Translations under genes and position numbers: made by a program
The notes under the pieces: generated by a model
The model's input: the letters and a program-made list of their open reading frames with translations, nothing else
Databases searched by the model: none
Told to the model about the DNA's origin: nothing
Source: Siphonodentalium dalli
Taxonomy: Eukaryota > Mollusca > Scaphopoda > Gadilida > Siphonodentaliidae
Direction: 5' to 3'
NCBI GenBank assembly: GCA_032622095.1
Contig: CP136069.1
Span: 157,403,043-157,467,042 of the forward strand
DNA: 64,000 nt
Shown here: positions 12,701 to 27,700 of the stretch, piece after piece
Layout: the number at the start of each line of letters is the position of its first letter
How positions within the stretch are numbered: position 1 is the stretch's first letter

Positions 12701-15700
12701 TTACCCAACAAACCGGCCAAAACCGGCCAAATAAAGCTTCAACAGCCTAAAATATCTTCGGTCTGTCTCAATAGAACCATACAAATATGGATATCATTGG
12801 AACCGGCTCCTTGACCACATTGTGATAGTTACAGTTATGCCCTGTGCCAATGCATTCTCTTATATATGCGAGTCGACCATAGGTCGCCTCGCATATATAA
12901 GAGAATGCATTGGCCTAAAAAAAATCTTTTTTTAACACTTTTTACCATTTTTTCTTACATTCTTTAACAATTTTATAATTTTTAATGTGTTAAGCCAATG
13001 CATTCTCTTATATATGCGAGGCGACCTATGGTCGACTCGCATATATAAGAGAATGCATTGGCACAGGGCCGTTCTGTTGGGTAAAGGGTTAACAGCTCCA
13101 TGACTGGAGCTTCCTGAAATTTTGCGAAAACCCTGTGCCAATGCATTCTGTTTCATATACGAGTCTCCCATAGGGAGTCTCACATATATAAGAGAATAAA
13201 TTGGCCTAACAATATTTACCTTACACTTGTAAGCTCGTACATTCTCTTATATATGTGAGCCTGCGAGGCTCCCTATGAGTGATTCGCATATATAAGAGAA
13301 TGCACTGGCACATTATCTTTAATGCTGCACCAGCACAGCTCCCATCATGAAAGGTGACCCGAAATTGCAAGTTGGAAATTCAGGGTTCATACCCCATCCT
13401 GGGAAAGTCATGTACTGCAAAACTATGATTCCAGTCCTTGGAAAAAGGCACCATTTTAGGGCAGTATGGAAAAAGTAATGGAGAAACACAAGCCTGAGTT
13501 TAGTGTGCCTGTCATTTGCAGATTGAGGTTCCCAGATGGTGAATTTAGTGACGCTATCCCGCGGGCTAACATCACCAAATTCACCCTCTGAGGACCTCAT
13601 TCTGTATGGCGTCATCTGCTATGGGATTGACAAAGATTGAAGTTCCCAAATGCTGAATATTGTGATGGACACCCATTGAGAACCTTGATTATGCAATGTG
13701 TCGTCTGCCAATTTGGGGATATAGAGAAACTAAACTAAAAAAGATATAGAATCTATGTGAAGAAGTTTCTATAGAAATTTGATAATAAAGAAACTTTCCA
13801 GAGAAGATGAGGCCTAAGCAGAATGAGGTCCCCAGAGGGTAAATTTAGTTATGCTAGCCTGCTTTGCGGGATAACTTCACTAAATTCACCCTCCGGGGAC
13901 CTCAGTCTGCAAATGACTGGCACACTAAACTCAAGCTTGGAGAAATACCTCTCCCTGGGCAAGGGTTTGGAAAGTTTTGGAATTGCGCTCTATTCCTTGA
14001 AAAGTCATGTGCATTCTGTCACAGTTTCCTCCTTATTGATGCAGTATATGCTCATACACAGGTGTGAATACATATCATAAGGCATTTTTTCATAAATTTA
14101 TTTTCAAATTTTCAGATTGGTATGGAAATGTTATGGAATTTTGTCATGGGAAGATCTTGAAATTTTCCCTAAAAATCATGGAATGTTTTTTTCATGGTAG
14201 GGTGTATGAACTCTGAAATTCAAGCATTGAAATAATTAGAATAATTGTCGTTTTTAAATACAATATTATGAGAATAAGCAAGTAAAGAAGATGAAAAGTT
14301 TTAAATTTTTTCTTTATTTATTAGACTATATGACGGTTATGATTTTAATTTTCAAAATTTGGTTAACAATGATTTACGGTCAGAAATTTTCAGCCTTCAG
14401 CAAATGCAAATTGAATTTTAAAAAGTGGTTGGCAATTGGTTGGCTGATTTGGTGCATTTAGAAATTTTACAGCACATTTGAGACTCTCTGGCTTCTAGGG
14501 TTTAAACTTCCTTAGAAAAATTACTCCACTGCCACGTCGTATTCAGCCCACATCTTACATAGTCAATTATATGTGTCTAAAGATCTTATCTCTCTTTTCT
14601 CAGGAGACCCAGTAATTGCTATGGATGTGCCAGCTCTGCTGTGGAACACTGCATTACGCTGCTCAGAGCTCTGGTGATGAACACAAGCATGAGACAGATT
14701 CTGTGCTCACAGGTGCGTTTTCAGGCCAGCACATTCAGCATTCAACTATTATAGTTATGTTAACCCTTACGTTGTCAGGCCAGCACATTAAGAATTCAAC
14801 TATTATAGTTATATTAACCCTTTCTATACTAAAGCATCATGGACGAGTAGTTATCCCATAGAAAATGTTCAGATTATAAGTTCAACAAATAGGTCATTTA
14901 TTGAACTTATTATTTAAACATTACCCTCAATAAATAGGGCTCCTTCTGAACTTTTATTTATATGTCATCTGCTTTTATTACCTGTACATCCCTGCGAATC
15001 AATAATGGACCAATACACTTAAAAACTGAATGGGAGAATCTATTTTATATAGAAAGGGTTAAACTATATATATATAAATTATATATAATATGGATATTTT
15101 TGTGAATTCTATGAACGTGGGATAATCCAAAATCATGTCTTGATCCATTCAATGATTAATCATGATTGATGACAGAGAAGTCAATTAACATTCAATTGGT
15201 CTGTATATGGTTAGGAAGCAGCGATTTGGTGGTCATGATAAAGTCATTTAGAAAGGTCAAAAATTGTGCCAGTATTTAAATAAAATAAGTTGGCACAAAA
15301 CGAGATTGTTTATTTACTGAAATATTGTTAAGAGTGCAATTTGGCTGCATTGGGATGCCCGACCCCTATGTTTCCACATAAAAAACAGGAAGATAGTGGA
15401 TTAGCAATGTCAAAATCAACTATAATAGTTCAATTCCGGATGTCCTTGATTTTATTATTAACAGTATATTCAAGTATTTTCACCTACAGATGGAGTTTAT
15501 TGGATTCTAGTACCATATGGTATCACAACAGTAAATTGAAAATATGAGGATAACTATTTGCTGGGGTCCCGATATATATTTCACTTAGGACAATATAACA
15601 ATGCCCCAATCTGTACCCTGCTCTGACGCCACATGCAGATAGTGAATATAAAGTATCCCCTAGCCATAAATATCTACAGCTTGGCCTTGAAAACTTGAAT

Positions 15701-18700
15701 TTCACAATGACCACTCAAGGTCTGGAAAAAAAACTTGTAATAGTGTGTCTGTCATTTGCAGAATGAGGTCCTCAGAGGGTGAATTTAGTCATGCTATCCC
15801 ACATGGTGGGCTAGAGTTACCAAATTCACTCTATGGGAACCTCATTTTGCTGAGGCCTCAACAGCTATGGTAGACTTAGGATCAGAATGAGGTCCCCAAA
15901 GAGTGTATTTAGTGATGCTAGCCCACTGTGCCGGGTATTGTTACTAAATTCACCCTCTGGGATCCTTGAATTTTATTAGTTACGACTTGTGGGAACCCTG
16001 ATCTAACCTCTACATCTTAACCTTGTAGGCAAGCCTGAGTTTAGAGTGCCTGTCATTTGCAGAATGAGGTCCCCAGAGGTTGAATTTAGTGATGCTATCC
16101 TGCATAGTGGGCTAGAATAACTAAATTCACCCTCTGGGGACCTTATTCTGCTTAGGCCTCATCTTCTCTGGAAAGTTTCTTTATTATCAAATTTCTATAG
16201 AAACTTCTTCACATAGATTCTATTTCTTTTTTAGTTTAGTTTCTCTATATCCCCAAATTGGCAGAGGAAACATTGCATAATTGAGGTTCCCAATGGGTGC
16301 ACATCATGATATTCACCATTTGGGAACTTCAATCTGTGTCTGTGTCTCCCACAGCAGATGAGGCAATGCAGAACAAGGTCCCAAGTGGGTGAGTTTGGTG
16401 ATGCTAGCCCACTGTGGGGGGATAGTGTCACTAAATTCACCCTCTGTGGACCTCATTCCCCAAATGACAGGCACACTAACCTGTACATCTTTACCTTGTA
16501 GGGTATGATTCAGGATTTAATTGATTATAACCTCAGACTCGGAACGCTGAGTATGAGAAATGAAGTAAGGAACCTGTTATGTCTGCTCACCAAAGACAAC
16601 CCACAAGCCACCGAGGAGATGAACCATCTTATCATGACAAGAATAGCTGCTGCATTGAAAGGGTACCAGTCAAACCCAGACCTGGTAAGTTCAAAGGTTA
16701 ATCTTTCAATAGTTAGGAATGTGAGTGACTGTTTGTGAGTGAATGTTTGCAGGCAAGAAGCTGTCTATCATATAATCTCTAGGTCTGGCCATATATGAAC
16801 ATTTATGGAATAAACTTTGTAAGCCTGTATTTTCTGTATTTTGTAATGCACGGATTCTAGGATGGGTGATGTGTAATAAACACAGAACATGTGTTAATGG
16901 GCGTGTTGAGTTCCCTTAGGAAATGTTCAGATAATAAGTTCAACAACGTTTGAGGAATATTGTTCTCAAATTGATCAAATCTGTAATTTTATCTTCACAC
17001 ACAGGGTTCATCAGTGAGACATGAGATCATGTAATTTTATCTTCACACACAGGGTTCATCAGTGAGACACGAGATCATGTAATTTTATCTTCACACACAG
17101 GGTGAGACATGAGATCATGTAATTTTATCTTCACACACAGGGTTCATCAGTGAGACACGAGATCATGTAATTTTATCTTCACACACAGGGTTCATCAGTG
17201 AGACACGAGATCATGTAGTTTTATCTTCACACACAGGGTTCATCAGTGAGACACGAGATCATGTAATTTTATCTTCACACACAGGGTTCATCAGTGAGAC
17301 AGGAGATCATGTAATTTTATCTTCACACACAGGGTTCATCAGTGAGACAGGAGATCATGTAATTTTATCTTCACACACAGGGTTCATCAGTGAGACACGA
17401 GATCATGTAATTTTATCTTCACACACAGGGTTCATCAGTGAGACACGAGATCATGTAATTTTATCTTCACACACAGGGTTCATCAGTGAGACACGAGATC
17501 ATGTAATTTTATCTTCACACACAGGGTTCATCAGTGAGACACGAGATCATGTAATTTTATCTTCACACACAGGGTTCATCAGTGAGACACGAGATCATGT
17601 AATTTTATCTTCACACACAGGGTTCATCAGTGAGACACGAGATCATGTAATTTTATCTTCACACACAGGGTTCATCAGTGAGACACGAGATCATGTAATT
17701 TTATCTTCACACACAGGGTTCATCAGTGAGACACGAGATCATGTAATTTTATCTTCACACACAGGGTTCATCAGTGAGACACGAGATCATGTAATTTTAT
17801 CTTCACACACAGGGTTCATCAGTGAGACATGAGATCATGTAATTTTATCTTCACACACAGGGTTCATCAGTGAGACACGAGATCATGTAATTTTATCTTC
17901 ACACACAGGGTTCATCAGTGAGACACGAGATCATGTAATTTTATCTTCACACACAGGGTTCATCAGTGAGACATGAGATCATGTAATTTTATCTTCACAC
18001 ACAGGGTTCATCAGTGAGACACGAGATCATGTAATTTTATCTTCACACACAGGGTTCATCAGTGAGACACGAGATCATGTAATTTTATCTTCACACACAG
18101 GGTTCATCAGTGAGACACGAGATCATGTAATTTTATCTTCACACACAGGGTTCATCAGTGAGACACGAGATCATGTAATTTTATCTTCACACACAGGGTT
18201 CATCAGTGAGACACGAGATCATGTAATTTTATCTTCACACACAGGGTTCATCAGTGAGACACGAGATCATGTTACTGGCTAATTCCTTACAACAAGAAGA
18301 TAACTGCTGGGAGCAAAGGGTTCGCTGTTGTAAGTATAATGTGCATATTATGGTTCATTCACAGGAACGTGGGGGTGGCTCAGTCAGTGTATAATAAATG
18401 AGGATGTCATCCTGCAATGGCGAAGTTGGTTCATTTCCTAATAAGTTGGATTTCTGGTTTTCTCAGTTGCTTATTGGGTGTCAGTAGTTTCCAAGTAATT
18501 TGCAATTGAAATTAGGCCTATGTTTGGTCTTTCTCCGCAACTAAAAGTCACAATTCGTGATATGGTTGAAACTGATAAAACTCAACAAATTAAATCAAAT
18601 ATTAACATGCTTTGGTTAACCCTGTCTATACTAAATACTCATTGAAGAGTAGTTCCCTTGAAATGTTCAGATAATAAGTTCAACATTAGTTATGTGCATT

Positions 18701-21700
18701 CTTATCCCTTTCCATACTAAATATTCATTGAAGAGTAGTTCCCTTATTAACCCTTTCTATACTAAATATTCATTGAAGAGTAGTTCACTTATTCATTGAA
18801 GAGTAGTTCCCTTATTAACCCTTTCTATACTAAATATTCATTGAAGAGTAGTTCACTTATTAACCCTTTCTATACTAAATATTCATTGAAGAGTAGTTCC
18901 CTTATTAACCCTTTCTATACTAAATATTCATTGAAGAGTAGTTCCCTTATTAACCCTTTCTATTCTAAATATTCATTGAAGATTAGTTCACTTATTAACC
19001 CTTTCTATACTAAATATTCATTGAAGAGTAGTTCACTTATTAACCCTTTCTATTCTAAATACTCATTGAAGAGTAGTAGTTCCCTTAGGAAATGTTCAGA
19101 TAATAAGTTTAACAAACAACCATAGGTCGTTTGTTGAACTTATTATCTGGATATTTCCCACCAATGAATATGAATCATTCTGTTCTTGTAATATCTGTTT
19201 TTCTATTTGTCATCTACTTTTATTACCTGAACACTCCTCCAAATGAAAATAGACTGTTCCAATGTATACTTTTATACTGAATGGGAGAATCCATTTAGTA
19301 TACAAAGGGTTAACTTATTATGTTGAACTGAACCAATTTGCAGTAATGCCCGAGAGCTTTCCGATGAATGGCAACAAGCCATATTTCCGACCAAATCCTG
19401 AAAAGTTACCCATAATTCTGCTGTGTTTAAGGAGTCGATGACTTAGGGCATTACTGCATCTTCCAATTGATCAACAGTGAGCTAGCTAGCGAGCCACCAA
19501 ATTGTCAGTAGCCCAAATCAGGCTTCAAGATATGGTGCCAGACAATTACAGATGAGGTCCCCAGAAGATGAATTTGGTGAAACTAGCCTGCTGTGCAGGG
19601 TAGAGTCACTAAATTCACCCTCTGGTGACCTCATTCTGCATATGTCCAGCACCAATGTTTGAGGCCTGGCCAAAGTACTTAGTTGAAATCTCAATTCATG
19701 ATGGAATGAGTACAGTAATGCCTAAATAATCAACTCCTTAACCATAGAATTATGGGTAATTTTTCAGGATTTAATCGTAAATATGGCTTGTTGCCATTCA
19801 TCGGAAAGCTCTAAATGAGAGCTTTCCGATGAATGGCAACAAGTCATATTTCCGACTAAATCCTGAAAAATTGCCCATAATTCTGCTGTGGTTAAGAAGT
19901 CGATTATTTAGGGCATTACTGTATGAAACTCACTATTAATATGGAGAATGTCATATCTTTGTTTCTGCTTTCAGTAATGAAACTCTTCCTGATGGGTATG
20001 AGTATAAAACACCCCGTCGTCATGGAGAATGTCACTCTACCCTGCCTGAGAATTCTACATTTCCTAGTGAAACTACCAACTCATCCTACTGAAGCAGGAA
20101 AGGTGAGATAATATAAGTGAATGGGCGGGCTTATCTTTTCCGTGTCAAGTTGAAATATAATCGTCCCTAAAATCATGTAGTCCAATATCCATGGCTATGG
20201 AAGTTTGAAATTTAAATATAAATGCCTTTGTAAAGCATAAGAAAATTACCATATTATTAAATGGGATAGTGGAGAAATCCAAAAATATGTTATGGCTGGT
20301 ATAGACACAAAACATTTTTGTATAATTAACTTTGTCGTATTGAACAAATTGTTAGATGCCACATGTAACACATAAATGAGGCCAAAATATTCTCTTAAAG
20401 GTGGCAAAATAGGTTTTGTAAAAATTATTCTGTAATTCTAGTTTATATTTTTAACTCTACTACTAGTATGTTGAATTTATTTAGACTGAAAGTACTGGAA
20501 ATCAGCTGCCAACACAGATGCAAGTTAGTGTACAACGGTGGCTGACTGGTGATCCAAGCCACTCGTATAATAGCTGGAAGAAACAAGTGACATCAAGAAG
20601 TAAGTTAACCCTATCTATGCTGAATGGATTCTCCCACTCAGTTATAAAAATACACATTGGAATGATCTATTATTAATTTGGAAAACATAAGCAGACGACA
20701 GATAATACAATCATTGGAGGGAAATGTTCAGATAATAAGTTCAACAAATGACCCTATGGGATAACTACTCATCAATGAGTAAATATTCATTTGAATAGTC
20801 TTTCTATTCATCTGGAGGGATGCTCAGGAAGTATCAGCGGACAGACAAAAATACACTATAAGTGCAGAATAATTCATTTTTGTTGGTGGGAAATGTTCAG
20901 ATAATAAATTCAACAAAATATGGCCATTTGTTGAATTTATTAATTGAAAAAAATCCTAAGGCAACTACTCGTCAATGAGTATTTAGTAAAGAAAGGATTA
21001 CATCCTCAACAGAAGCTTTAATTGTGGGTAAATTGTAGTTTCTTCTATCTTTTTTGTGAATTTACAAATAAAAAGTTTAGTTTTGCAGCATGAGGTCACC
21101 AGAGGGCGACCGTCACCAATTTCATCCTCTGGGGACCTCATTCTGCATGGACTCGAGTTCATCAGCTAGGGAGACATAGACTCAGATTTAAGTTCCCAGA
21201 TGAAGATGGTCATGTGCACCCATTGGGCACCTAAATTATGCATTGTGTCGTCAGCCTATTTGGGGATATAGAGAAACTAAAGTAATAAAGAAAAAGAAAT
21301 TTACTATTGAAACTAAAAAAACTTGTTAATTTGATAATAAAGATACTTTCAAAGAGAAGATGAGGCCTAAGCAGAATGAGGTTCCCAGAGGGTGAATTTA
21401 TTGATGCTAGCCTGCTATACAGGGTAGCATCACTGAATGCACCCTCTGGGGACCTCATTCTGCAAATGTCTGACACCATATTTTGAGGCCTGTACCTATT
21501 TATGATAATCAGAATTATTTATTGACAGAAGTACAGTGTTGTACAGTCTATTTGAAAAGCCGACGAATATCCTAACGGATGTACGTCTCTAGAAGTGACC
21601 TTTATATTTCATTTCTACGATGATGCGGCATTCCCAACATGACATAATGAACCATTTCCAAATATGGAGTGCATTCCTGGTGAAGTAACTGTTTGTGAGA

Positions 21701-24700
21701 ATCGTATTTAGAAATAGTTATAAATACAACAATATGCGAAAGAATAATCAGCCATGAATATGGTTGACTGATATAAACTCAAAGATGATGTCTCCCATAT
21801 TGCGATGAGTAAAATGAATTACGAATATATTGCCTGTATTCAGTTTTTCAACAATAGTTGAGTTTGACAATGCGTGGGAAAATTGTCAACACGTCATTGA
21901 CCTCTGATCTCTGAAGTTATCTACTATGCCATAAACCACTGAAATCGCATGTAGTCTGGGCTACTCTCCAACGAAATGGGAGGAATCCCTTCAAAACAGA
22001 ACCTAATTTTTATAGAGAGTTCTAGAGACGTACATCCCATATAGGATATTCGTCGGCTTTTGAAAGAGACTGAATGTTGTACATATATGTTCTGCAAATT
22101 GGTAGCATTATATACATGATAGAGATATGCTCGACATGGTGTGTAATAAGCAAGGGTGTATAAGGTGAGTTTGTATCAAGATTTTTTCCCAAAGAATATA
22201 TTAGTCAGGTACTTCTGTATGCGATAGCGGTCATCGACTCATGAGGGCAGTGCCAGGGAAAGATTTATTTTAATTATTTGGCTTAAATCTAAACATTACT
22301 GTGAATAATGAATTGATTTTTCTTCTCAGAAATGGAAGGAAATAAGAAGGTGGACGTCCATAATAGATACCTGATGGAGAAATACTCCGCTAAGTGGAAA
22401 CAGAACATGGTGAAATCTCCATTATCTGGACTCAAACTATCCGAGTCGCCATGGCTTCAACAGGCCATGTTCTCAGCTTCATCACGTTCTGCTCGTCAGA
22501 CGGCCTGCAGTATTATCGGAGCATTGTCACTCGTCCCGAGTAGAAGGCGAGAAGTGATTGATATGCTAACTGGGTTAGTATATAATTAACACATTAGTGA
22601 CACACAAACTGGTTTAATAAGATATCAACATTACTCTTCACATTATCATTGGAGGAGTTTGAATATAAATGGTCTCTTCTTCAAAATGCCCTGATTATAT
22701 AACAGTTATAAAAACCTCTCTTACGTCACACTGCACCCAAGAACATATATATATCCGCCTGTCTGTCTGTCTGTCTCTCCGTAGACACTTTCGCATGGTG
22801 CGATAACTCAAATATTTTCTATCTGATCATAACCAAATTTTTTATATGAATTTCTCAGCACAAAAGGCAGATCAATTTCTAATGTGGGTTTGATCCGACT
22901 ATTTTTAACTGAGTTATGGCCCTTTTTCAAAAAAATATTCACTTTAAAAAAAACAAAAAACAAACATTCAGATTGAATTCCTTGCTCAATTTAAAGACAT
23001 ATTATGCACTTGTTCGGGTGCGTGAAACTGATCAGTTAGTATCGAGGCGCTATGCCAACTGGAGGAATATAGTATTCTACTAACATCACCGAAAATCTCA
23101 TGCAAATCGACCGTGCCACTCCATAGAAAACATCGTCTGAACTACGCTCAATTGTAAATATTTACTACTCGATTCAGGACGCATCTATCGCCGGTAAACT
23201 AATGAAAATGATTTCGCCAACGAGAGTCACTGCATTTAATTAATATATAAGAATGACGGCGTGTGTTGTCAATTTGGAATATTTGTAAAAATTACTACTT
23301 TGAACGAGATTATTCTCCATTTATATTTTATCACCCTACCGGAATGTTTCACATCACTTTAACAAACAAAAAACAAAAAAAGGTAAATAAATAAATAAAA
23401 AAATACAGATAAGGCCAAAAAAAAAAAGGGTTTTGATTCTCGGGCATAGCCGCGTCTGGAAAAAAGGCCCGCGTTGAAGCATTTTATTACGATTTTCAAA
23501 TTGACCGATGCTGTCAACTGATAACACGAAAATGGGAAACTAGAAAACAGAAATTAGTTATGTTTCAAACATCGGATATGATAGACATACAATGGTGTAC
23601 GTGTTGGTGTTCAAAAACAGACACTAGGCAACGATAACTACCAGGTTTATTGTCACCACAAGCTGCCCAAACCCCAAGTTTATTAAGTCCAATGTGTTCA
23701 AATATTCCGGCATTTTAATATAAATTCGAAAGGTAGATAACCCACTTTTCGTGCGGTAACAATTCTGTTATTTCCGCTTTCGGGAACGCAAACCGGAAAA
23801 AAATATGGTGTGTATTGGCGATGTGTATGCTGGTTTAATATTTGAAGTTTTTATGGATAGCATGTATTGAGGTACATAATTAACTTATTCAGATACGGCA
23901 GAATAAGTCATTCTCGACTTTCTTTGAAGATCACTACCGTATATCTTTTCGTTTCGATTGTATTCACATTCCGTATTTTTATTTGAGTATTAAATTGACC
24001 CGGATGTTAACTTCTGTTTGTTATTATTAAACATGCTTGATTCGTAACAATATTAGAATAGAAACGCAACATGCTCATCCCAATAACTGTGACGACAGGC
24101 GGTAAAACGTTAGTCGAGTGGACAATCTACAACGTTCAGAATGATATCACCCTGGGCCAGCTCAGGAAAAAGCTGTTTGTCGGCGACCTGGGAGATGGGG
24201 AACCCACTGAATCTGATATAATTCCTCCTGAACTGAACCCATTCATAGTTGATCACCCTGACCACTACACTGAAATATCTGTTGGTTTAAAAAAGGCTGG
24301 AGAATTTCAAAAAATAACAGATACCGCTCTTGTGTCAGAAACTGTTGAACTCTTTGGACGTTATATCAAAATAGAAATAAAAAAATGTTCACAAGAAAGA
24401 GAACCAGTCGCCCAAGTGACATGCGTACAAAATGCATTCCAAATTCTTATGGACAGAAACAAAAAACTGTGCTGGCCAGAGAAATACAAGTCAGCCAAAC
24501 TGAACAAGAATGAATCATTATTCAACGACTTCGTAGAATGGTTAACAGATCTTAAACTTGGCTTCATGCCAGGGCATGTAAATACAACAGGCAAAGTATT
24601 CTGTAAAGAAGTTACTGCAGCCATTTGGTATGCTGACCCTATCCGGAATCGTTTGGAGGAACGCTTATGTTTGATGCCAAAAACTTTCGAGAAGTTCTTT

Positions 24701-27700
24701 GGGTACAATGACCCGACTGCACATCATCATAAAGTGCGCAACATAACTGCCGATGAGATGATGGTACATGCTACAACACTTGATAAAATCTCTGAACAAC
24801 CATGGATTCAAGCAGAAATGTGGCGTTCGGTTAAATGTGCTGTTCAGGATCTGGCTGACAGTTTTCACAAGTATCTGGTCTACATGGAAGATAAACGTGC
24901 GACCACATCTAAAAACTTATCCTCCGAAAGTGCAGTTCACAGTGCCTCCAGTGAACATCTGACTCTGTGTAGTGCGAAAAACATTTTAAAACCATCTTAC
25001 GTAGCCAGATACAAATCTCTGGTTGAACTGCTCACAGCCTCGACATATTACAACCCGATTTCTATCGATGAATTGACACCAGATGATAGAAGACAGAGAC
25101 GGTATTTCTTCGAAAACATTCAGGAAGCAATGCCAATGAAATCGTATATGTTTAGCTACTGTTTTGGAAATAATCTAGGGACATATCATTTTCTCTGGAA
25201 AGTTCCATCATCAGATTCCGAGGATGCCATATCGAATGAGAACAATAACATTTGCCAAAAACTGCGAAGTGACATGCCAATCTTCCACACGCGTGCCATG
25301 AGAAAGAAATTCATATCACTCTGTGGCCGTATGTGTGGTACAAATGTTGCTCAATTAAGATGGATCTACAGAGATCTAACCGGTGATGCGTCGGCAGCTG
25401 TAAGTTCCGCCACAGCAGAAACCGATGAACGCATTTCAATGGCATTCGAAATGGAAGACCCTGATGTCGTAACAGATTTAAGACATCACAGCCTTGGCAG
25501 ACCCCCCAAGTATGACATATTCTTCAGCCACTGTAAAACCTATCTTGAAAACGTGGTTGAGGAGGCATGCCACGAGAGACGTCATTCTGATGATCAGCTT
25601 ACCTATATGGCATCTGCCATTTCAGTGCCTCACTTGCGACAAGAAGTCAAAAAGCTTTGTCCTGAAGGAACTGAAGTTCCAAGTGAACAATGGTTAAGAC
25701 TACAATTCGCGCCGAAAAATCCTCACACCAAGGCTTCGCTTCAATACACCGGAAAACTGAATGTGAAGTTTATGGTCCAATCCAGGTTATTTCGGAAAAT
25801 ACATGAAGATGACCACTACTGTGCATCCCTATTCCGATATCTTAAGGAAATGGCGGTTCAGCATAGACAAATATCAAGTTTTGTTTGTGTCGATGATAAA
25901 CACTTCTGTAAAGTGGGGGAGCCAGGTGTACCAGTAGCTGCAGTAGATCGCGGGCGCCAAGTGATTGTTGCAGCTGGTAAAGTATTTTCAGTAGCTGACC
26001 ACGACTTTACTAAGTGTAGTGTAATTCCAAGTGTTGCTCTCGTGGTGGAAATTCCAACTGATATGGAAGGATCATTCTACAGAGGGGATGTTTACGTTGG
26101 TGTCAAAGACCATGTTTTCGAAACATCTACTCCAATGCGTCATATGGCAGAACTTTCAAACATTCTCAAAACTCGTTCTAATGACAGTAACGCTGATGTA
26201 AAGCCAGTGTTATTTCTCTACAGCGACGGTGGTCCTGACCATCGCACAAATTATCTAACTGTCCAAGCCTCTTTAATTGCTCTGTTCTGCCAATTAGATT
26301 TGGATATGTTGGTTGCGGCGCGTACAGCACCTAACGCATCGTGGAGAAATCCACCGGAGCGAATAATGTCTATTCTCAACCTGGCTCTTAACACTGTTGG
26401 TCTCATGAGAGGAACAATGGATGAAGAATTTGAGACTAAAATGAAGTCATGCAACAAAATGAGTGATCTTCGTGAAAAAGCAGAGAAAGTTCCTGGATTT
26501 AAGGATGCCTTCCTCCAAAGTGTTGCTCCTGTAAAAATGCTCCTGAGTGGTCTGTTTGGGAAGCTATCCCTAAAAAAACAGCCATTCCATGTGTTTGATC
26601 CAGCTAGTGATGGAGATATTGAACTTCTTTTGACAGAGCTACAGAATATTGATAAAAACATTGCTCAAGATGACAAGAGTGCGCAGCTGAAATCCAAGAA
26701 CGATTTAATGAACTTTATGGAACACTGTTGCGTTATCCGACAATATGTTGTCACAATTAAAAAATGTGGCGACCGAGAGTGTTCCATTTGCAAGCCTGTT
26801 CGTCTCCCACAGGAAGACTTTATTAAGTTGCATAGGATTCCTGACCCCGTCCCAGACAGTAATGGGGAACACTTCAAGCCATTCAGTGAAGTGTACGGAA
26901 CGGACACTGCAGAAACCCACAGGCCATCACTTGTTACCAAAGCTGAAAAAAGTCATGGTATACCATTCTCTCCTTCAGCGCAGACTACAAACACCATTAA
27001 ACGCGTTGTTTCATGCACCGAGTGTAACAAGCCAAGAGTACTTTATTGTGAGAAAAAACTTATTGCGAGTGACATAAACGTGCTTGAAAGAGTGTTGGAA
27101 TTGTATGACTACACTTGTGGCTCATCACTTCAGGACTTGAAACATGAGAAGGCGCCTACTATCAATCGTATTCTGGATCGTGTATTTGTTCGACAAAATC
27201 TGACATGTGCGGCTCAGATTGAGATTCCGTACTTTAGCTCGAAAGCATTCACAGACATATGTATTAAATGTGGGTGTGCAGAGCCTGGTGATCTGCAACA
27301 TGTTGAAGGATGTCATCCACAGTGCACCCTATGTATTACCAAATTCCAAACAGTGTTGAGTCGTAAAAGAAATTTGCAGGCAGAAAAGCAGACAAAGCTG
27401 TCTGCAAAACGTGCAAAGCTCACAAAAAAGTGAGAATGAACTGCAATCATAAACTGACACAGTGCCAAATATACCATATTTTTATTTATTTCATTTGATG
27501 TTTCATACAGGGATAACCATTGAATAATGATATATGTATACATGTGCTGAAAAACAATATATATACATTTTAATAACAGTGGATACATGCAGATACTATA
27601 GTATAGATGGATAAATATTAATGTATATTGATAGATATAAATAGATATATACTATAAAAGGTACATACATATATCAAATCTATCAACAACAGTAAATTGA

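Noticed and set aside
16985-18270. Possible CRISPR-like array because of regular 48-bp spacing
   Set aside because: There are no variable spacers; the whole unit is repeated, and the host is an animal gene.
18796-19125. 109-codon frame with repeated [13 protein letters not shown]
   Set aside because: It is the translation of a 45-bp MITE-end array; 45 is divisible by three, so the frame stays open by arithmetic.
24361-27588. Antisense frames of 60 to 136 codons across the transposase gene
   Set aside because: They are shadows of the 1,120-codon + strand gene and show no recognisable motif.
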